Source: Alcaligenaceae bacterium
Lineage (GTDB): Bacteria > Pseudomonadota > Gammaproteobacteria > Burkholderiales > Burkholderiaceae_B
Reading direction: 5' to 3'
DNA: 50,840 nucleotides
Assembly: GCA_947378965.1 (NCBI GenBank)
Contig: CANCMG010000020.1
Location: 1-50,840 of the forward strand
Part shown: positions 1 to 8,786 of the stretch, one piece after another
Numbering within the stretch: the first letter of the stretch is position 1
How the letters are laid out: each line of letters begins with the position of its first letter
Made by a program: the position numbers and the translations under genes
The notes under the pieces: generated by a model
Database searches by the model: none
What the model saw: the letters and a program-made list of their open reading frames with translations, nothing else
Told to the model about the DNA's origin: nothing

Positions 1-636
1 GAAAAAAATCGTTGACTGGGCTCATAAGTGCATTTCCAGAAAACTCCCAGAAAATAGTACTGGGAAGGTCATTATCTGGGAGTTATTATAACCCAATAAT
101 CAAAATTTAACCAATTAAATCAATTGGTTATGGATAAATCAGGTGCGACTACTTATTACATCGTCTTTGAACTAGGGCCCCTTCCCTCCACCGGCATTAC
201 CCGGCTTCGTCAGTACTACGGGCCCCTCCGCCATCCTAGGCCGCCAGGTCTGGCTGTCACCAGCCACCTGTTGGGGATTTCCTTCTTCCCCACGACCAAG
301 GACTTCCCATGTTGCGCGCGCTCTTCCTCTTTCATACATGCCGTCGCCAATACCCCGGTACAGCCACTAAAGATACTCTTTGCCCTTAACCTTTAGCAGT
401 ATCAGATTTCCCCGCATCGACTGGCAGGTCATCCTGTACATCACCCTTTTCGAGGCTTGCTCAGCGTTCACTCACATTACGGCCTGCATGCTCGCCAAGT
501 CACTTAATGACCCTCTACACCGAAGGCTTCAGCCATTTCGTTACCTCCATGACTGCTCCGATTACTTCCGGCTGGAGCAAATCGCGCCGGGTGGGGTTCG
601 CACCCACTGGAAAAGCGCCACCTTTTCATGGCGCAC
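1..636 (-). mobile_element. Group II intron, 5' portion (partial at window edge)
   Basis: Read on the minus strand, the element begins with GTGCGCC at 636-630, matching the group II intron 5' consensus (GUGYG). It continues for about 500 nt with the structured-RNA look of proteobacterial introns. Examples are the segment GGTGGGTGCGAACCCCACC near 610-592 and the G-rich stretch around 205-175 that usually precedes the intron-encoded protein in domain IV. The region has no convincing protein of its own; the short open frames on the plus strand are the usual spurious translations of the intron complement. An intron-encoded reverse transcriptase would have to start near 25 (ATG, minus strand; only MSPVNDFF visible) and lie outside the window. 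The 5' exon junction is about 55 bp downstream of the stop of the adjacent membrane-protein gene. I cannot tell whether the intron is intact. Confidence 0.72.
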
Positions 637-691
637 GTCGAACTCGGGAGAGCAAGCAGTCAGAAGGATTTTTTGACGTACCCCAATAACC

Positions 692-2284
692 TCAATTCGT
701 TGTTTTATTGCATATAGCGGTTTGATTCATCATATTCAACCATACGATACCGTCCGCGTCGAAGATCTTCTTGTAATTAGTCTGCCGTTCAAAAAAAGCA
801 TTCAGCTCGTTGTTGGAATCTTCAATCACCACCACATTCACTTGATGACTTAATAACTCTAAGTCATCTAAAAACCTAGAATTTAATTTGTTAGAACCAT
901 AATATACCGATCTAGGTAACCACTGAACTTTCGAATCAAAATCTAAATCAAAATGCCAAGGGTAATCCGCAGCAACAACTGCCTTCGTTGAACAGTTGCG
1001 TAAAAAATTAGCGATCGGCTTGTCACGTACACTTTTTGCACTTAGTTCAATCCCATTAAAATAGCTAGCAAAAACTCTTGATTTAAACTCCTTATAAAAT
1101 AAAAGTAACGAACACATAATGCCGATTAATAATATTACACTTATTACTTTATTTTTTAGAGCTGCCGCAAATAAAATCAATATAATAAAAGATGGTATAA
1201 AGATTATCGCTAAATATCTATTTTCTAGAGTAATGCCTGCAGCAAGATAGAAAATAAAAAACAGTAGCCCGCCAATGTATGTGTATACAATCAATAAGCC
1301 ACTTATAATAATATAAACATTGGCAGGTATTGCTAGGTCTAAACTGCAAAATCGGGCTTGGTGTCTTTTGATCAACATCACTAAAATACATAGTCCCCCT
1401 AAAAATACGCTCGCGCCAAGCACCTCATGTAACAAGGTGCCACCGTTATAATCCACTGATTGATCATTTGGCGCAAACCAACGACCAACATTTCCCAAAC
1501 CAACAAGCAATCGATCAATGCTTAAACCTTGAAACGCAAACCCAGCAGTCGTATTGGTATCTTGGAAACTACTACGATACTGAAACCATGGGTAGATTAG
1601 TGCTAACGGAAGTACCAGTTGCGCACTGATCACCATTAGTCTTGTCTTAATTGAAATTTGACGCGTGGTGCCAAATATTATTGCGTTAGCTATTGCAACT
1701 GCGAATCCTATATATCTGGTATAGATAATTAATATTGAAATAATTAAAATCATCACCACAAGATAACTAACGTTATTGTTGGCTACGGTGCGACTTAAGA
1801 TCTTTTGTAGTAAAAATAAATCTACTAACAACAAAAAAATGAAAAGCGGCTCACTCCAGGCATAGTAATGTACATACGTTATTGGCGCCTGTAAACATAA
1901 TAATATTGAAAAACATATAATGACTACAGGTCTTAGTAACTTGGCTTCTGTTAATATAATAAATATAATTATAAAATTTAATGAGTATAATAAACATTGT
2001 AAAATTCTAGCGCTATTTAAACTGTTTTCATTTAGAGTAATACCTATAACTCCAATTAGGGTTGGATATAGAGGCGGCCATTGAGACGTAAAATATACGA
2101 AGCCTTTTCCATCAATGAATCCAGATGCAGCCTTTAAATAGGCAACAGAGTCGGGGCTTAATCCCAATCCTTGAGGGGTCGTCGAATATAAAGAAAGGAA
2201 AATGGCTATGGCAATAAAAATAATTATTGTTGCGACAAAAGGTGAGGCCTTTTTGTATGTTAGCCCTATGTTTTGATTTACCAT
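692..2284 (-). CDS. Multi-pass membrane protein, GT-C-like glycosyltransferase
   Basis: The product is 530 residues and strongly hydrophobic, with about ten membrane segments. The first runs from about residue 16 to 34 and is followed by a periplasmic loop containing SPDSVAYL (about 43-50). An acidic residue in the first external loop is typical of GT-C glycosyltransferases, which use polyprenyl-phosphate-linked sugars. A short soluble tail follows the last helix (about 415-530). The gene is AT-rich with many runs of A/T, unlike most of the window, and lies next to the group II intron, which suggests a late arrival. Its ATG at 2284 overlaps the end of the upstream acyltransferase gene by 7 bp, so the two are probably co-translated. 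The family is inferred from architecture; the substrate is unknown. Confidence 0.6.
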   Translation of the reverse strand: MVNQNIGLTYKKASPFVATIIIFIAIAIFLSLYSTTPQGLGLSPDSVAYLKAASGFIDGKGFVYFTSQWPPLYPTLIGVIGITLNENSLNSARILQCLLYSLNFIIIFIILTEAKLLRPVVIICFSILLCLQAPITYVHYYAWSEPLFIFLLLVDLFLLQKILSRTVANNNVSYLVVMILIISILIIYTRYIGFAVAIANAIIFGTTRQISIKTRLMVISAQLVLPLALIYPWFQYRSSFQDTNTTAGFAFQGLSIDRLLVGLGNVGRWFAPNDQSVDYNGGTLLHEVLGASVFLGGLCILVMLIKRHQARFCSLDLAIPANVYIIISGLLIVYTYIGGLLFFIFYLAAGITLENRYLAIIFIPSFIILILFAAALKNKVISVILLIGIMCSLLLFYKEFKSRVFASYFNGIELSAKSVRDKPIANFLRNCSTKAVVAADYPWHFDLDFDSKVQWLPRSVYYGSNKLNSRFLDDLELLSHQVNVVVIEDSNNELNAFFERQTNYKKIFDADGIVWLNMMNQTAICNKTTN

Positions 2285-4263
2285 GTCTTTCCTGTTACTA
2301 AGTTTGCCAATAATTTCTCAGCTAAATACTTTGACGCAGCTTGAGTGAAATGTCCTAGATCCCATGTGGTTAAATTATATGCGTCGTCTTGCCCAATCTC
2401 GGTCAAACATCCTTTCAGATTACAAAATACTCCTATCGTATCCGCAAAAATAAGGGTATCCGATCGATTGAGCTCTCGGCCGAGTTTAATATTTATTGCC
2501 TGCACCGCAGTATCCACGCCTAACGTTGTTCGGTCGGGGCGGCTTTCCCATAAGTGTTTTAGAACTATCTTGGGCAGCAATTCAGTCCATCTTGGTGCTG
2601 GGCCCATAATAATTACTCGTTTAACTCCTATTTTTTGAAGCCGACGTGCCATATAATTGAGTTGACTTGAGTTGTGTCCTGTAGACTGCGCTAGAATCAC
2701 AACGTCCACTTGTTGAGAGCGAATGAGCTCCATCGCAAACCAATTAGAACGCACACAATAATTCGTTTCAGAATCTCGGTCGTAGTCCGTATTTGGATAA
2801 CAACCAGAGCTCGCCACCTGTAAAATTGACCAATCGCTGGGCAAGGTCTTGCTCAATCCGTAGTTCAACATTTGGGCATGCGAGTCTCCCCAAATTAATA
2901 CACTTTTATCTGTAGGATTTGCCTTAACGTAGCACGAGGGGCTTATGCTTGATTTAGGTATTTGTGTTGTTTCACCTGCATAGTACTTATCAACTTGATA
3001 AAAGTTGCAGTCGTGCCTAAATTTTTCTTCAAACAAACTTAAGGATCTAGTTTGCAGGTTCTTTAAATAATAGTCTTCGAACTGTTGACGTTCAGTTTTC
3101 ATACTCACGGTAGGTTTCAACGCTTGATGTGAGTAATAATACGACAGACTTGCTATCACTAACATACATGCAATCAGCAGCAAAGTTTTCTTACTGCTCG
3201 CTTTGGTTCGTCTAAATGGCTTCTCAACAAATTTATATGTTAGCCACGCTAGAATCAATGCAATGAAAATCAATATACATCTAAGCCACTCTGGAGGTGG
3301 CATACTTAACTCTAGGCGACTAAACACAAGGAGTGGCCAGTGCCAAAGGTATAGGGGGTAGCTGATTAAGCCAATCCACACACAAATTGATGACGACAAA
3401 AATCGTTTATTTAAAACTGCATCTGGACCCGCATTAATTATCAGCGCAGTACCCAATACGGGGATGAGCGCTGCCCAACCAGGAAAAGGCATTGACGGTT
3501 TCAAAAAAATAATCGCCATCGCGATCAAAATAATCCCTGTCAGCGCTTGCCAATTACCTGTTTTTTTTCTGCCAAGCGTTGAAACACACTGCACACTATG
3601 CACATTCTGACTTAAGCATGCGCCTACGCCAAACTCCCAAACTCTCGATAGAATAGAGAAGAATGAAGCAAATGGATCAACGTAACTTTCATACACAGAA
3701 AAGACAAACGACACAACGAAGATGCTAAGGGCCACAAGTTGAAAATTCACGCGTATTTTTTTTATATTCAGCGCTACAATCAAAAAAATTGGCCAAAAAA
3801 GATAAAATTGCTCTTCAATGCTAAGCGACCAAACATGCAACAACGGCTTAACATCAGCCGAGCTGTCAAAATAGCCGCCTAGGCCCCAGAAAAAGTAATT
3901 GGCAATGAAAATCGAACTTGCAGCGATAGATTGATTGATAGAAATAAATTCATCGTTCAGTTTTAAAAAAAATGTATAGGCTAAAACTGCGAGTAACACC
4001 AAGATCAGCGCAGGAAACAATCTTTGAACTCTTCGGCGATAGAAGTCGAACAGTTGAAACTCACTATTATTGATCTCTTTTATGATTTGACTTGAGATTA
4101 AATAGCCAGAAATCACGAAAAATATATCGACTCCGACAAAGCCCCCCTCGAAATATGCTGGAAAGGCGTGAAATCCGATTACCGATATGATGGCTATGGC
4201 TCTGAGTCCATCGATATCTGAGCGGTATGATCCTACTCCGGTGTCTGATTTTTGTTTGGTCAT
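2278..4263 (-). CDS. Acyltransferase-3 / SGNH fusion, sugar O-acyltransferase
   Basis: The N-terminal half is an acyltransferase-3 (OafA/YrhL) membrane domain. It opens with YRSDIDGLRAIAI and has the family's membrane-embedded His in VIGFHAFP (about 28-35), then FYRRRVQRLFPAL and WSLSIEEQFYLFWP. The C-terminal half is a periplasmic SGNH hydrolase-like domain with WGDSHAQML (about 458-466) as block I and DLGHFT (about 638) supplying the Asp/His pair. Such fusions move acyl groups, usually acetyl, across the membrane onto O-antigen or other glycans. I placed the start at ATG 4263; a TTG two codons upstream (4269) is less likely. The gene is AT-rich like its downstream partner. A second member of the same architecture lies at 28374-30233. 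Confidence 0.88.
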   Translation of the reverse strand: MTKQKSDTGVGSYRSDIDGLRAIAIISVIGFHAFPAYFEGGFVGVDIFFVISGYLISSQIIKEINNSEFQLFDFYRRRVQRLFPALILVLLAVLAYTFFLKLNDEFISINQSIAASSIFIANYFFWGLGGYFDSSADVKPLLHVWSLSIEEQFYLFWPIFLIVALNIKKIRVNFQLVALSIFVVSFVFSVYESYVDPFASFFSILSRVWEFGVGACLSQNVHSVQCVSTLGRKKTGNWQALTGIILIAMAIIFLKPSMPFPGWAALIPVLGTALIINAGPDAVLNKRFLSSSICVWIGLISYPLYLWHWPLLVFSRLELSMPPPEWLRCILIFIALILAWLTYKFVEKPFRRTKASSKKTLLLIACMLVIASLSYYYSHQALKPTVSMKTERQQFEDYYLKNLQTRSLSLFEEKFRHDCNFYQVDKYYAGETTQIPKSSISPSCYVKANPTDKSVLIWGDSHAQMLNYGLSKTLPSDWSILQVASSGCYPNTDYDRDSETNYCVRSNWFAMELIRSQQVDVVILAQSTGHNSSQLNYMARRLQKIGVKRVIIMGPAPRWTELLPKIVLKHLWESRPDRTTLGVDTAVQAINIKLGRELNRSDTLIFADTIGVFCNLKGCLTEIGQDDAYNLTTWDLGHFTQAASKYLAEKLLANLVTGKTW

Positions 4264-4632
4264 GATCAACGATTAAAAATTAATGCAACAGGCGTCTTCA
4301 ATTATCAGCTTGCCAACTCAGAGAGATACCCTTGGTAAAATACTATTTTTCTGAAACGCGCTTTCGGCTCTATCAAAGTTAAGGATTGCATAGAATTAAT
4401 TTACAGCCTCAATTAATTAACTGTCGGAGATATAGGCATCGTTAATGAAATCAACTGTATTTTGATAGTGGTATGCTTCAGTTGCTTCTGATCCTGACCC
4501 CTCGCCGTCTCTTGCGGCTAGCCTAATCAATCAGCAAAACGCGACGATGACACAAACCTGTTTTCAACTGGGTCGGCATCAGAAACTTCACGTTTTTTCA
4601 TTTCATGCTTTTCCATCTTGAGTGATTTCAAA
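4264..4632. other. Divergent intergenic region, nothing recognised
   Basis: About 370 bp separate the minus-strand acyltransferase from the plus-strand membrane protein, so promoters for both directions should lie here. The stretch is AT-rich on the left and more balanced on the right. I see no convincing -35/-10 pair, operator, RNA gene or open frame. The plus-strand start could be read as TTG at 4618, but ATG at 4633 with a GAGTGA-like ribosome binding site just upstream fits better. Confidence 0.4.
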
Positions 4633-6156
4633 ATGCCCTTGAGCATTTTACGCTACGCACTAATCTCCACAGTGTTGCTATTTGGCTTTAGTATTAGGGC
4701 GACTGATGGGGTAGCGTATGGTGATTTCTGGGAACACAGCGCTGTACTCCGGTCGCTTTTGACGGCCCCCAATACGCACTCGCACCCCTTATTTGCGACC
4801 TTCGCGGCTCACGCATTTCTGTCCCCTTATACCTTTGCCGTGGCTGGATTTGCGAAAGCCTTCCACGCCTCCAACATTGATGCGCTATTACTAACCGGTC
4901 TTTTTAATTTCCTACTTTTGGTCTTCGGTTTGCTTGGCTTCTGCAAGTTTGCTTCCAAGGAGGAGTCCTGGCTAGGTGCCAGCTATGCCCTTATATGTAT
5001 GCTGTTCCTTTGGGGATCAAATCCTTGGGGCTACAGCGGTTTTCTACATTATTCTCAAACTGCTGACGTACTACCCTATCCCTCGACCTTCGCACTCGGC
5101 ATAACCTTTGTTGGCCTCTGGCTGCAGCAACGCGCTTTGACCGACAATAAGATCCGGCTTACCTTAGTGGTTTATTTTTTTTATTGTCTTGTGTTGTTGA
5201 CGCATCCATTAACAGCTATCTTCTTTACTTGCGCCTTAATCGGGCAGTCGTGGTGTACGCCAGAAAAACAGCGTAATCGTGCTGTTTTGCTGACTATCCT
5301 TGGTCTAGTTGGGGCTCTATGCCTTGCCACGCAATGGCCCTATTTTTCAATAATCGACCTTTTTGCCGGCGCAGGTAGCGTCTATCACCCCGAAAACCGC
5401 AGCATGTACGTGGACGTGCTCTCCCGGATCTGGCCAACCCTAGTCGCGCTACCACTAATCGCTTGGGCGTTCAGAAATAAACGAGGCCAAGCTGTTTTGC
5501 TCACGATACTAATGCTCTGCGGCGTCTATGTTTACGGCGGTATTACAGAAAAATACTCGTTCGGCCGGGTCATTTCTATAATAATGATTTTGCTGCAAAT
5601 CTTAATCGGCGTCGGCGCGGCGCGGCTTGAGTTGAGAGCAACACGCAAGATAGCTGTGCTAAAAATTAGCATCCCACTAATATTGTTTACCACCTTAATC
5701 CATTTTTCATTACCCTGGTTAACATCAACAACCACACGTGCGCTTACAGTTTTCAACAGCGTCCGCCTTGGTCGGCCGATCTCCAATCAAATTTCCTACA
5801 AAGATTTATTATTTTTAAAAGACTATATCAGCGACGACTCTGTCGTGCTGTCTGACCTAGACACCAGTTGGATCGTACCTAGCATACGTGGGAAGGTGAT
5901 TGGGGCGTTGCACCCTCAAGCTTTTGTCCCTGATCAAAGACAACGTTTCGATGATGTCAATTTGTTTTTTACCAATACGACTTCAGATACTCAGCGACTA
6001 TGGCTTGCTGAAAAGTATCAGGCTCAATACCTATTACTAAATAAGGGTACGACCAAAAATTATGCTGAGCTAAAGCAGCTTTTTATCATTAAGCGCTTGG
6101 CGACAATCGTTTACGACAGCGAGCACTACGTGCTATTAAAGCTACCGCTACTGTAG
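4633..6156 (+). CDS. Multi-pass membrane protein, possible GT-C glycosyltransferase
   Basis: The product is about 507 residues with roughly ten hydrophobic segments. Near the N-terminus a segment (about 13-25) is followed by a loop with YGDFWEH, an acidic/aromatic motif of the sort used by GT-C enzymes in their first periplasmic loop. A soluble C-terminal part begins about residue 385. I could not assign it to a named family. The start at 4633 is preferred because GAGTGA lies about 9 nt upstream; TTG at 4618 is the longer alternative. It is convergent with the next gene, and the two stop regions overlap by 9 bp. By context it probably modifies or extends a surface glycan in the periplasm, but no motif fixes the substrate. 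Confidence 0.55.
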   Translation: MPLSILRYALISTVLLFGFSIRATDGVAYGDFWEHSAVLRSLLTAPNTHSHPLFATFAAHAFLSPYTFAVAGFAKAFHASNIDALLLTGLFNFLLLVFGLLGFCKFASKEESWLGASYALICMLFLWGSNPWGYSGFLHYSQTADVLPYPSTFALGITFVGLWLQQRALTDNKIRLTLVVYFFYCLVLLTHPLTAIFFTCALIGQSWCTPEKQRNRAVLLTILGLVGALCLATQWPYFSIIDLFAGAGSVYHPENRSMYVDVLSRIWPTLVALPLIAWAFRNKRGQAVLLTILMLCGVYVYGGITEKYSFGRVISIIMILLQILIGVGAARLELRATRKIAVLKISIPLILFTTLIHFSLPWLTSTTTRALTVFNSVRLGRPISNQISYKDLLFLKDYISDDSVVLSDLDTSWIVPSIRGKVIGALHPQAFVPDQRQRFDDVNLFFTNTTSDTQRLWLAEKYQAQYLLLNKGTTKNYAELKQLFIIKRLATIVYDSEHYVLLKLPLL

Positions 6157-7932
6157 TGAAAAAACATAGCGGCCGAGGCCTAGCTGCGTACCAAGCTTGC
6201 CAAAGCTGTACCAGTCGATGCGCAGTTCACTGTTAAACGCTGCGGCACAGGGTAGGGGTGCGTTCCAACATTGAGAGGTTGGCGGCGCTGTCAACACCGG
6301 CACATTTTGTTTGGTCAGTTGCTGTTGCAAAACAGTTTCTGGTATGGCGACCCAACCCTTCAAACTGGCCGACCTTAACCCCAGTTGTTTGATACACAGC
6401 AGAGCCAAGGCGAAACAAAACAGCATTCTGACAACAGGTTTAGAACAAATCGATGGTGCGTTAAAGCTTGCCTGTTCAGCGATATTTACGCGGGCCCAGA
6501 TCAAGCAGGACAACGCTAAATACAAGACTGGCATTACACCAATGAACCGGGGGTCAGGAGCCGTGACAAACCAAAAGACAAGGGCAGACAGCACAGGCAG
6601 GTAAAGTAAAAATAAGCTTTTATCGGCTGTGGGCTTTTGCTTGAACTGAACGGCATTACACACACCAAGCGCCGTGGCAAGCAGTGCCGGCAGCCAAACA
6701 CTTGGCGGCAAGGCACTCAGCCACGCATCAAGCCACTGCCAATTGCCAAGCACCAAAGCAGGATCAGTCACCCCGGGTGCCCGCGCCCAGCTATAAATGA
6801 GCTTGGTTTCAAAGCTTAAAACGTATGCTGGTATGGCCCAAAATAATTCAGACAGACCACCTAAACTTGCAGGCATCAGGGGGTAACCAGACAGCACATA
6901 ACCACTCGCAAAATAAAGCAAGAGTAAGAGCGCCGACAGCAGCATCACCCGATTATTCGCACCGAGTGGTAACCGATGCGTTTTGAAAGACACACACAAC
7001 ACAATCAAGCTACTGCACACAGCAAAAACGGCACTGCTCAATTTCATCATCGGTGCGACCACGCACAGCAACAGCGCCACACTGCCATACCCCTTGCTCA
7101 GCAAAATGGCGCTTTCCGTGCTCAAGCGAGAAACTCTGAGAAATCTGATCAGTATTAAAAATATCGCAACTTCTATGAAGGCCACCGCGGTATCTGGCAC
7201 AGGACTAGAAATAGTTGCCGCATAAGAGGCCAGTGCCAGCAAGAGAAATGAAACCACTGGCCACCGCACCCAACGCACTTCGCTTCGAGCAAACTCAAAG
7301 ACTGAGCCGAGGGTGAGTAAGAACAAAAACAGCCCGCCAGTCGCGTAGCCGTGGTTGTAATAAGGCGAAAAATTTAAAAGCGCCAGATATTCGAAATAGC
7401 TTTGATTCAGCCCGAGTCGCCAGTGCAAATTACCCAAGCCTGGTGTCAGTGGTTGTTCGTTTAGCCAACGAATTGTTTGAAAGTGGTACAGCCCTGAGTC
7501 AAAATTGTTTGGCTCGCCCATGGCCCTCAAGCAAATCAGAATCAGCCCAGCACCACACCAGACGAGCCACCAGTTACGCTTTTTCAATAAAGGCAACCGG
7601 GTAGAGCACCCGCCAAACCGGTGTGTTATGCACAAACCGACTAGGCCAATTGCCGCGGTCGCAGCGGTCACTCGCCAATCGATCGGCCATAAAAAATGGA
7701 TGGCTTTAAGCCAACCTAAAACGACAGCAAAACCGACCCAGAGTACGATTGCCTTGTCCTCGTGCGCTAAGTCAATTTTCAATACCTGCAGGGCAAGCTT
7801 ACCCCACCCCCAGAAAATCACTGTGGTCAAACATAGCGCCAACAATAAACCAGCTAAATCGGTGATGAACGTCTGCATCGCTTTGGCAAGGGTTAGAGCA
7901 ATCTCATTGAGACTTGACCGGATATAATGCAC
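6148..7932 (-). CDS. LIC_10190-like membrane protein, probable glycan-modifying enzyme
   Basis: The product is about 594 residues with around twelve membrane segments. A long first periplasmic loop contains NNFDSGLYHFQTIRWLNE followed by PGLGNLHWRLGLNQSYFEY (about 143-183). This acidic/aromatic loop matches my memory of the LIC_10190 family, large membrane proteins of surface-polysaccharide loci that resemble GT-C enzymes. No biochemical role is established that I can cite. The open frame begins with GTG at 7932; ATG at 7878 (MQTFITDL) lies just before the first membrane segment and is an equally good start. Neither has a clear ribosome binding site. Its 3' end overlaps the convergent gene by 9 bp. 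Confidence 0.6.
   Translation of the reverse strand: MHYIRSSLNEIALTLAKAMQTFITDLAGLLLALCLTTVIFWGWGKLALQVLKIDLAHEDKAIVLWVGFAVVLGWLKAIHFLWPIDWRVTAATAAIGLVGLCITHRFGGCSTRLPLLKKRNWWLVWCGAGLILICLRAMGEPNNFDSGLYHFQTIRWLNEQPLTPGLGNLHWRLGLNQSYFEYLALLNFSPYYNHGYATGGLFLFLLTLGSVFEFARSEVRWVRWPVVSFLLLALASYAATISSPVPDTAVAFIEVAIFLILIRFLRVSRLSTESAILLSKGYGSVALLLCVVAPMMKLSSAVFAVCSSLIVLCVSFKTHRLPLGANNRVMLLSALLLLLYFASGYVLSGYPLMPASLGGLSELFWAIPAYVLSFETKLIYSWARAPGVTDPALVLGNWQWLDAWLSALPPSVWLPALLATALGVCNAVQFKQKPTADKSLFLLYLPVLSALVFWFVTAPDPRFIGVMPVLYLALSCLIWARVNIAEQASFNAPSICSKPVVRMLFCFALALLCIKQLGLRSASLKGWVAIPETVLQQQLTKQNVPVLTAPPTSQCWNAPLPCAAAFNSELRIDWYSFGKLGTQLGLGRYVFSLQ
7923..7928 (+). promoter_or_regulatory. Possible -10 element for the TylF-type methyltransferase gene
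   Basis: TATAAT lies 54 bp upstream of the methyltransferase ATG (7983). The -35 position, around 7900-7905, is a poor match, so this is only a candidate. It overlaps the GTG codon at 7932 of the divergent membrane-protein gene, a mild argument for that gene's later ATG start. Confidence 0.3.
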
Positions 7933-7982
7933 GCATATTATGACGTCTAATTCACTTTAGCCTTTCTGCAAACAAGGTCGTT

Positions 7983-8648
7983 ATGCCAAATTTAGTGAAA
8001 GCGATCAAAGAAGCCGCAAAGTCTTTCGTTTTTAAATATACGACGCTGGCTGCCCCAAGCTATCGCTACAACATTGAGCCGATTCAACTCACCTGTTTGA
8101 TCAATGAAATCGAAAAATTCAAAACGGTAAAGGGTTGCATTGTCGAAATCGGTGTTGCCCGCGGCCTCACGACACTGTTTTTGGCTGAGCATATCAAGCG
8201 GCAAAGCCTTCAAAACACTACTACCTTGTACGCTATTGATACCTTTGATTCATTTACCAAAGCTGACCTCGATTACGAAGTTCGCGACCGTGGCAAATCT
8301 TTGACCGAACTCGAAGCCTTTGGCTACAACGACTACGATGTCTGGGCAAAGAATTTTGCAAATTTTTCATTTGTGAAACCGCTCAAGGCGGATTGCGCCA
8401 CCGTAGATTATCAGGCACTTGGACCCCTCAAGTTGGCATTCTTGGATGTTGACTTGTATCTACCGACCAAAAACACACTGCCAAAGTTATTTGACGCGTT
8501 AATTACCGGTGGTGCAATTGTTTGCGATGATGTGTTGAATAACAATGTCTATGACGGTGCTTTTCAAGCCTACACCGAGTTTTGCCGCGAGTACTCCTTG
8601 ACGCCTGAGATTATCGGCAACAAGTGCGGCATTATTCGTAAGCCTTAA
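7983..8648 (+). CDS. TylF/MycF-type O-methyltransferase
   Basis: The protein is 221 residues, a class I SAM-dependent methyltransferase of the macrocin O-methyltransferase (TylF) family. The SAM-binding loop is VEIGVARGLTTLFLAEH (about 54-70) and the acidic end of beta-2 is AIDTFDSF (84-91). The family's metal-binding acidic positions are visible as FLDVDLYLPT (153-162) and CDDVL (181-185). Members usually methylate a sugar hydroxyl. An AAGG sequence shortly before ATG 7983 could serve as ribosome binding site. The gene stands alone on the plus strand between two minus-strand groups. Its last 47 bp are the first unit of a degenerate tandem repeat that continues into the intergenic region, so the C-terminal end may have been remodelled. 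Confidence 0.85.
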   Translation: MPNLVKAIKEAAKSFVFKYTTLAAPSYRYNIEPIQLTCLINEIEKFKTVKGCIVEIGVARGLTTLFLAEHIKRQSLQNTTTLYAIDTFDSFTKADLDYEVRDRGKSLTELEAFGYNDYDVWAKNFANFSFVKPLKADCATVDYQALGPLKLAFLDVDLYLPTKNTLPKLFDALITGGAIVCDDVLNNNVYDGAFQAYTEFCREYSLTPEIIGNKCGIIRKP

Positions 8649-8786
8649 TGGCCGAGCGTATCTGTAACAAATACGCCAGTGTTCGTCGGCCTGAGTGATT
8701 CGACGTATCAGCAACAAGTCTGGCAGCAGTCGTCGGCCTTAGCACCCGAACGTTTCGGCAAAAAATGCAGTATCAGTCGTCAGCCT
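8599..8786 (+). repeat. Four-unit 47-bp degenerate tandem repeat over a gene 3' end
   Basis: Four units lie head to tail without a gap: 8599-8645, 8646-8692, 8693-8739 and 8740-8786. All are exactly 47 bp and each ends in CCT. Neighbouring units match at about 30 of 47 positions by hand count, best in the last 31 bp (a GGCAACAAG-like core, then CGTCGGCCT or similar). The first unit is the end of the methyltransferase gene. The others, read in shifting frames, give protein-like echoes of its C-terminus: GNKCGIIRKP, CNKYASVRRPE, SNKSGSSRRP and GKKCSISRQP; the first three end at a stop. The last unit runs into the stop codon of the convergent glycosyltransferase gene at 8785. Confidence 0.8.

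Noticed and set aside
124-689. Plus-strand open frames of 60-98 residues
   Set aside because: They are translations of the complement of the group II intron RNA; such conserved-looking spurious proteins are common opposite these introns.
8599-8786. CRISPR array
   Set aside because: The units are contiguous and degenerate with no spacers; no cas genes are present.
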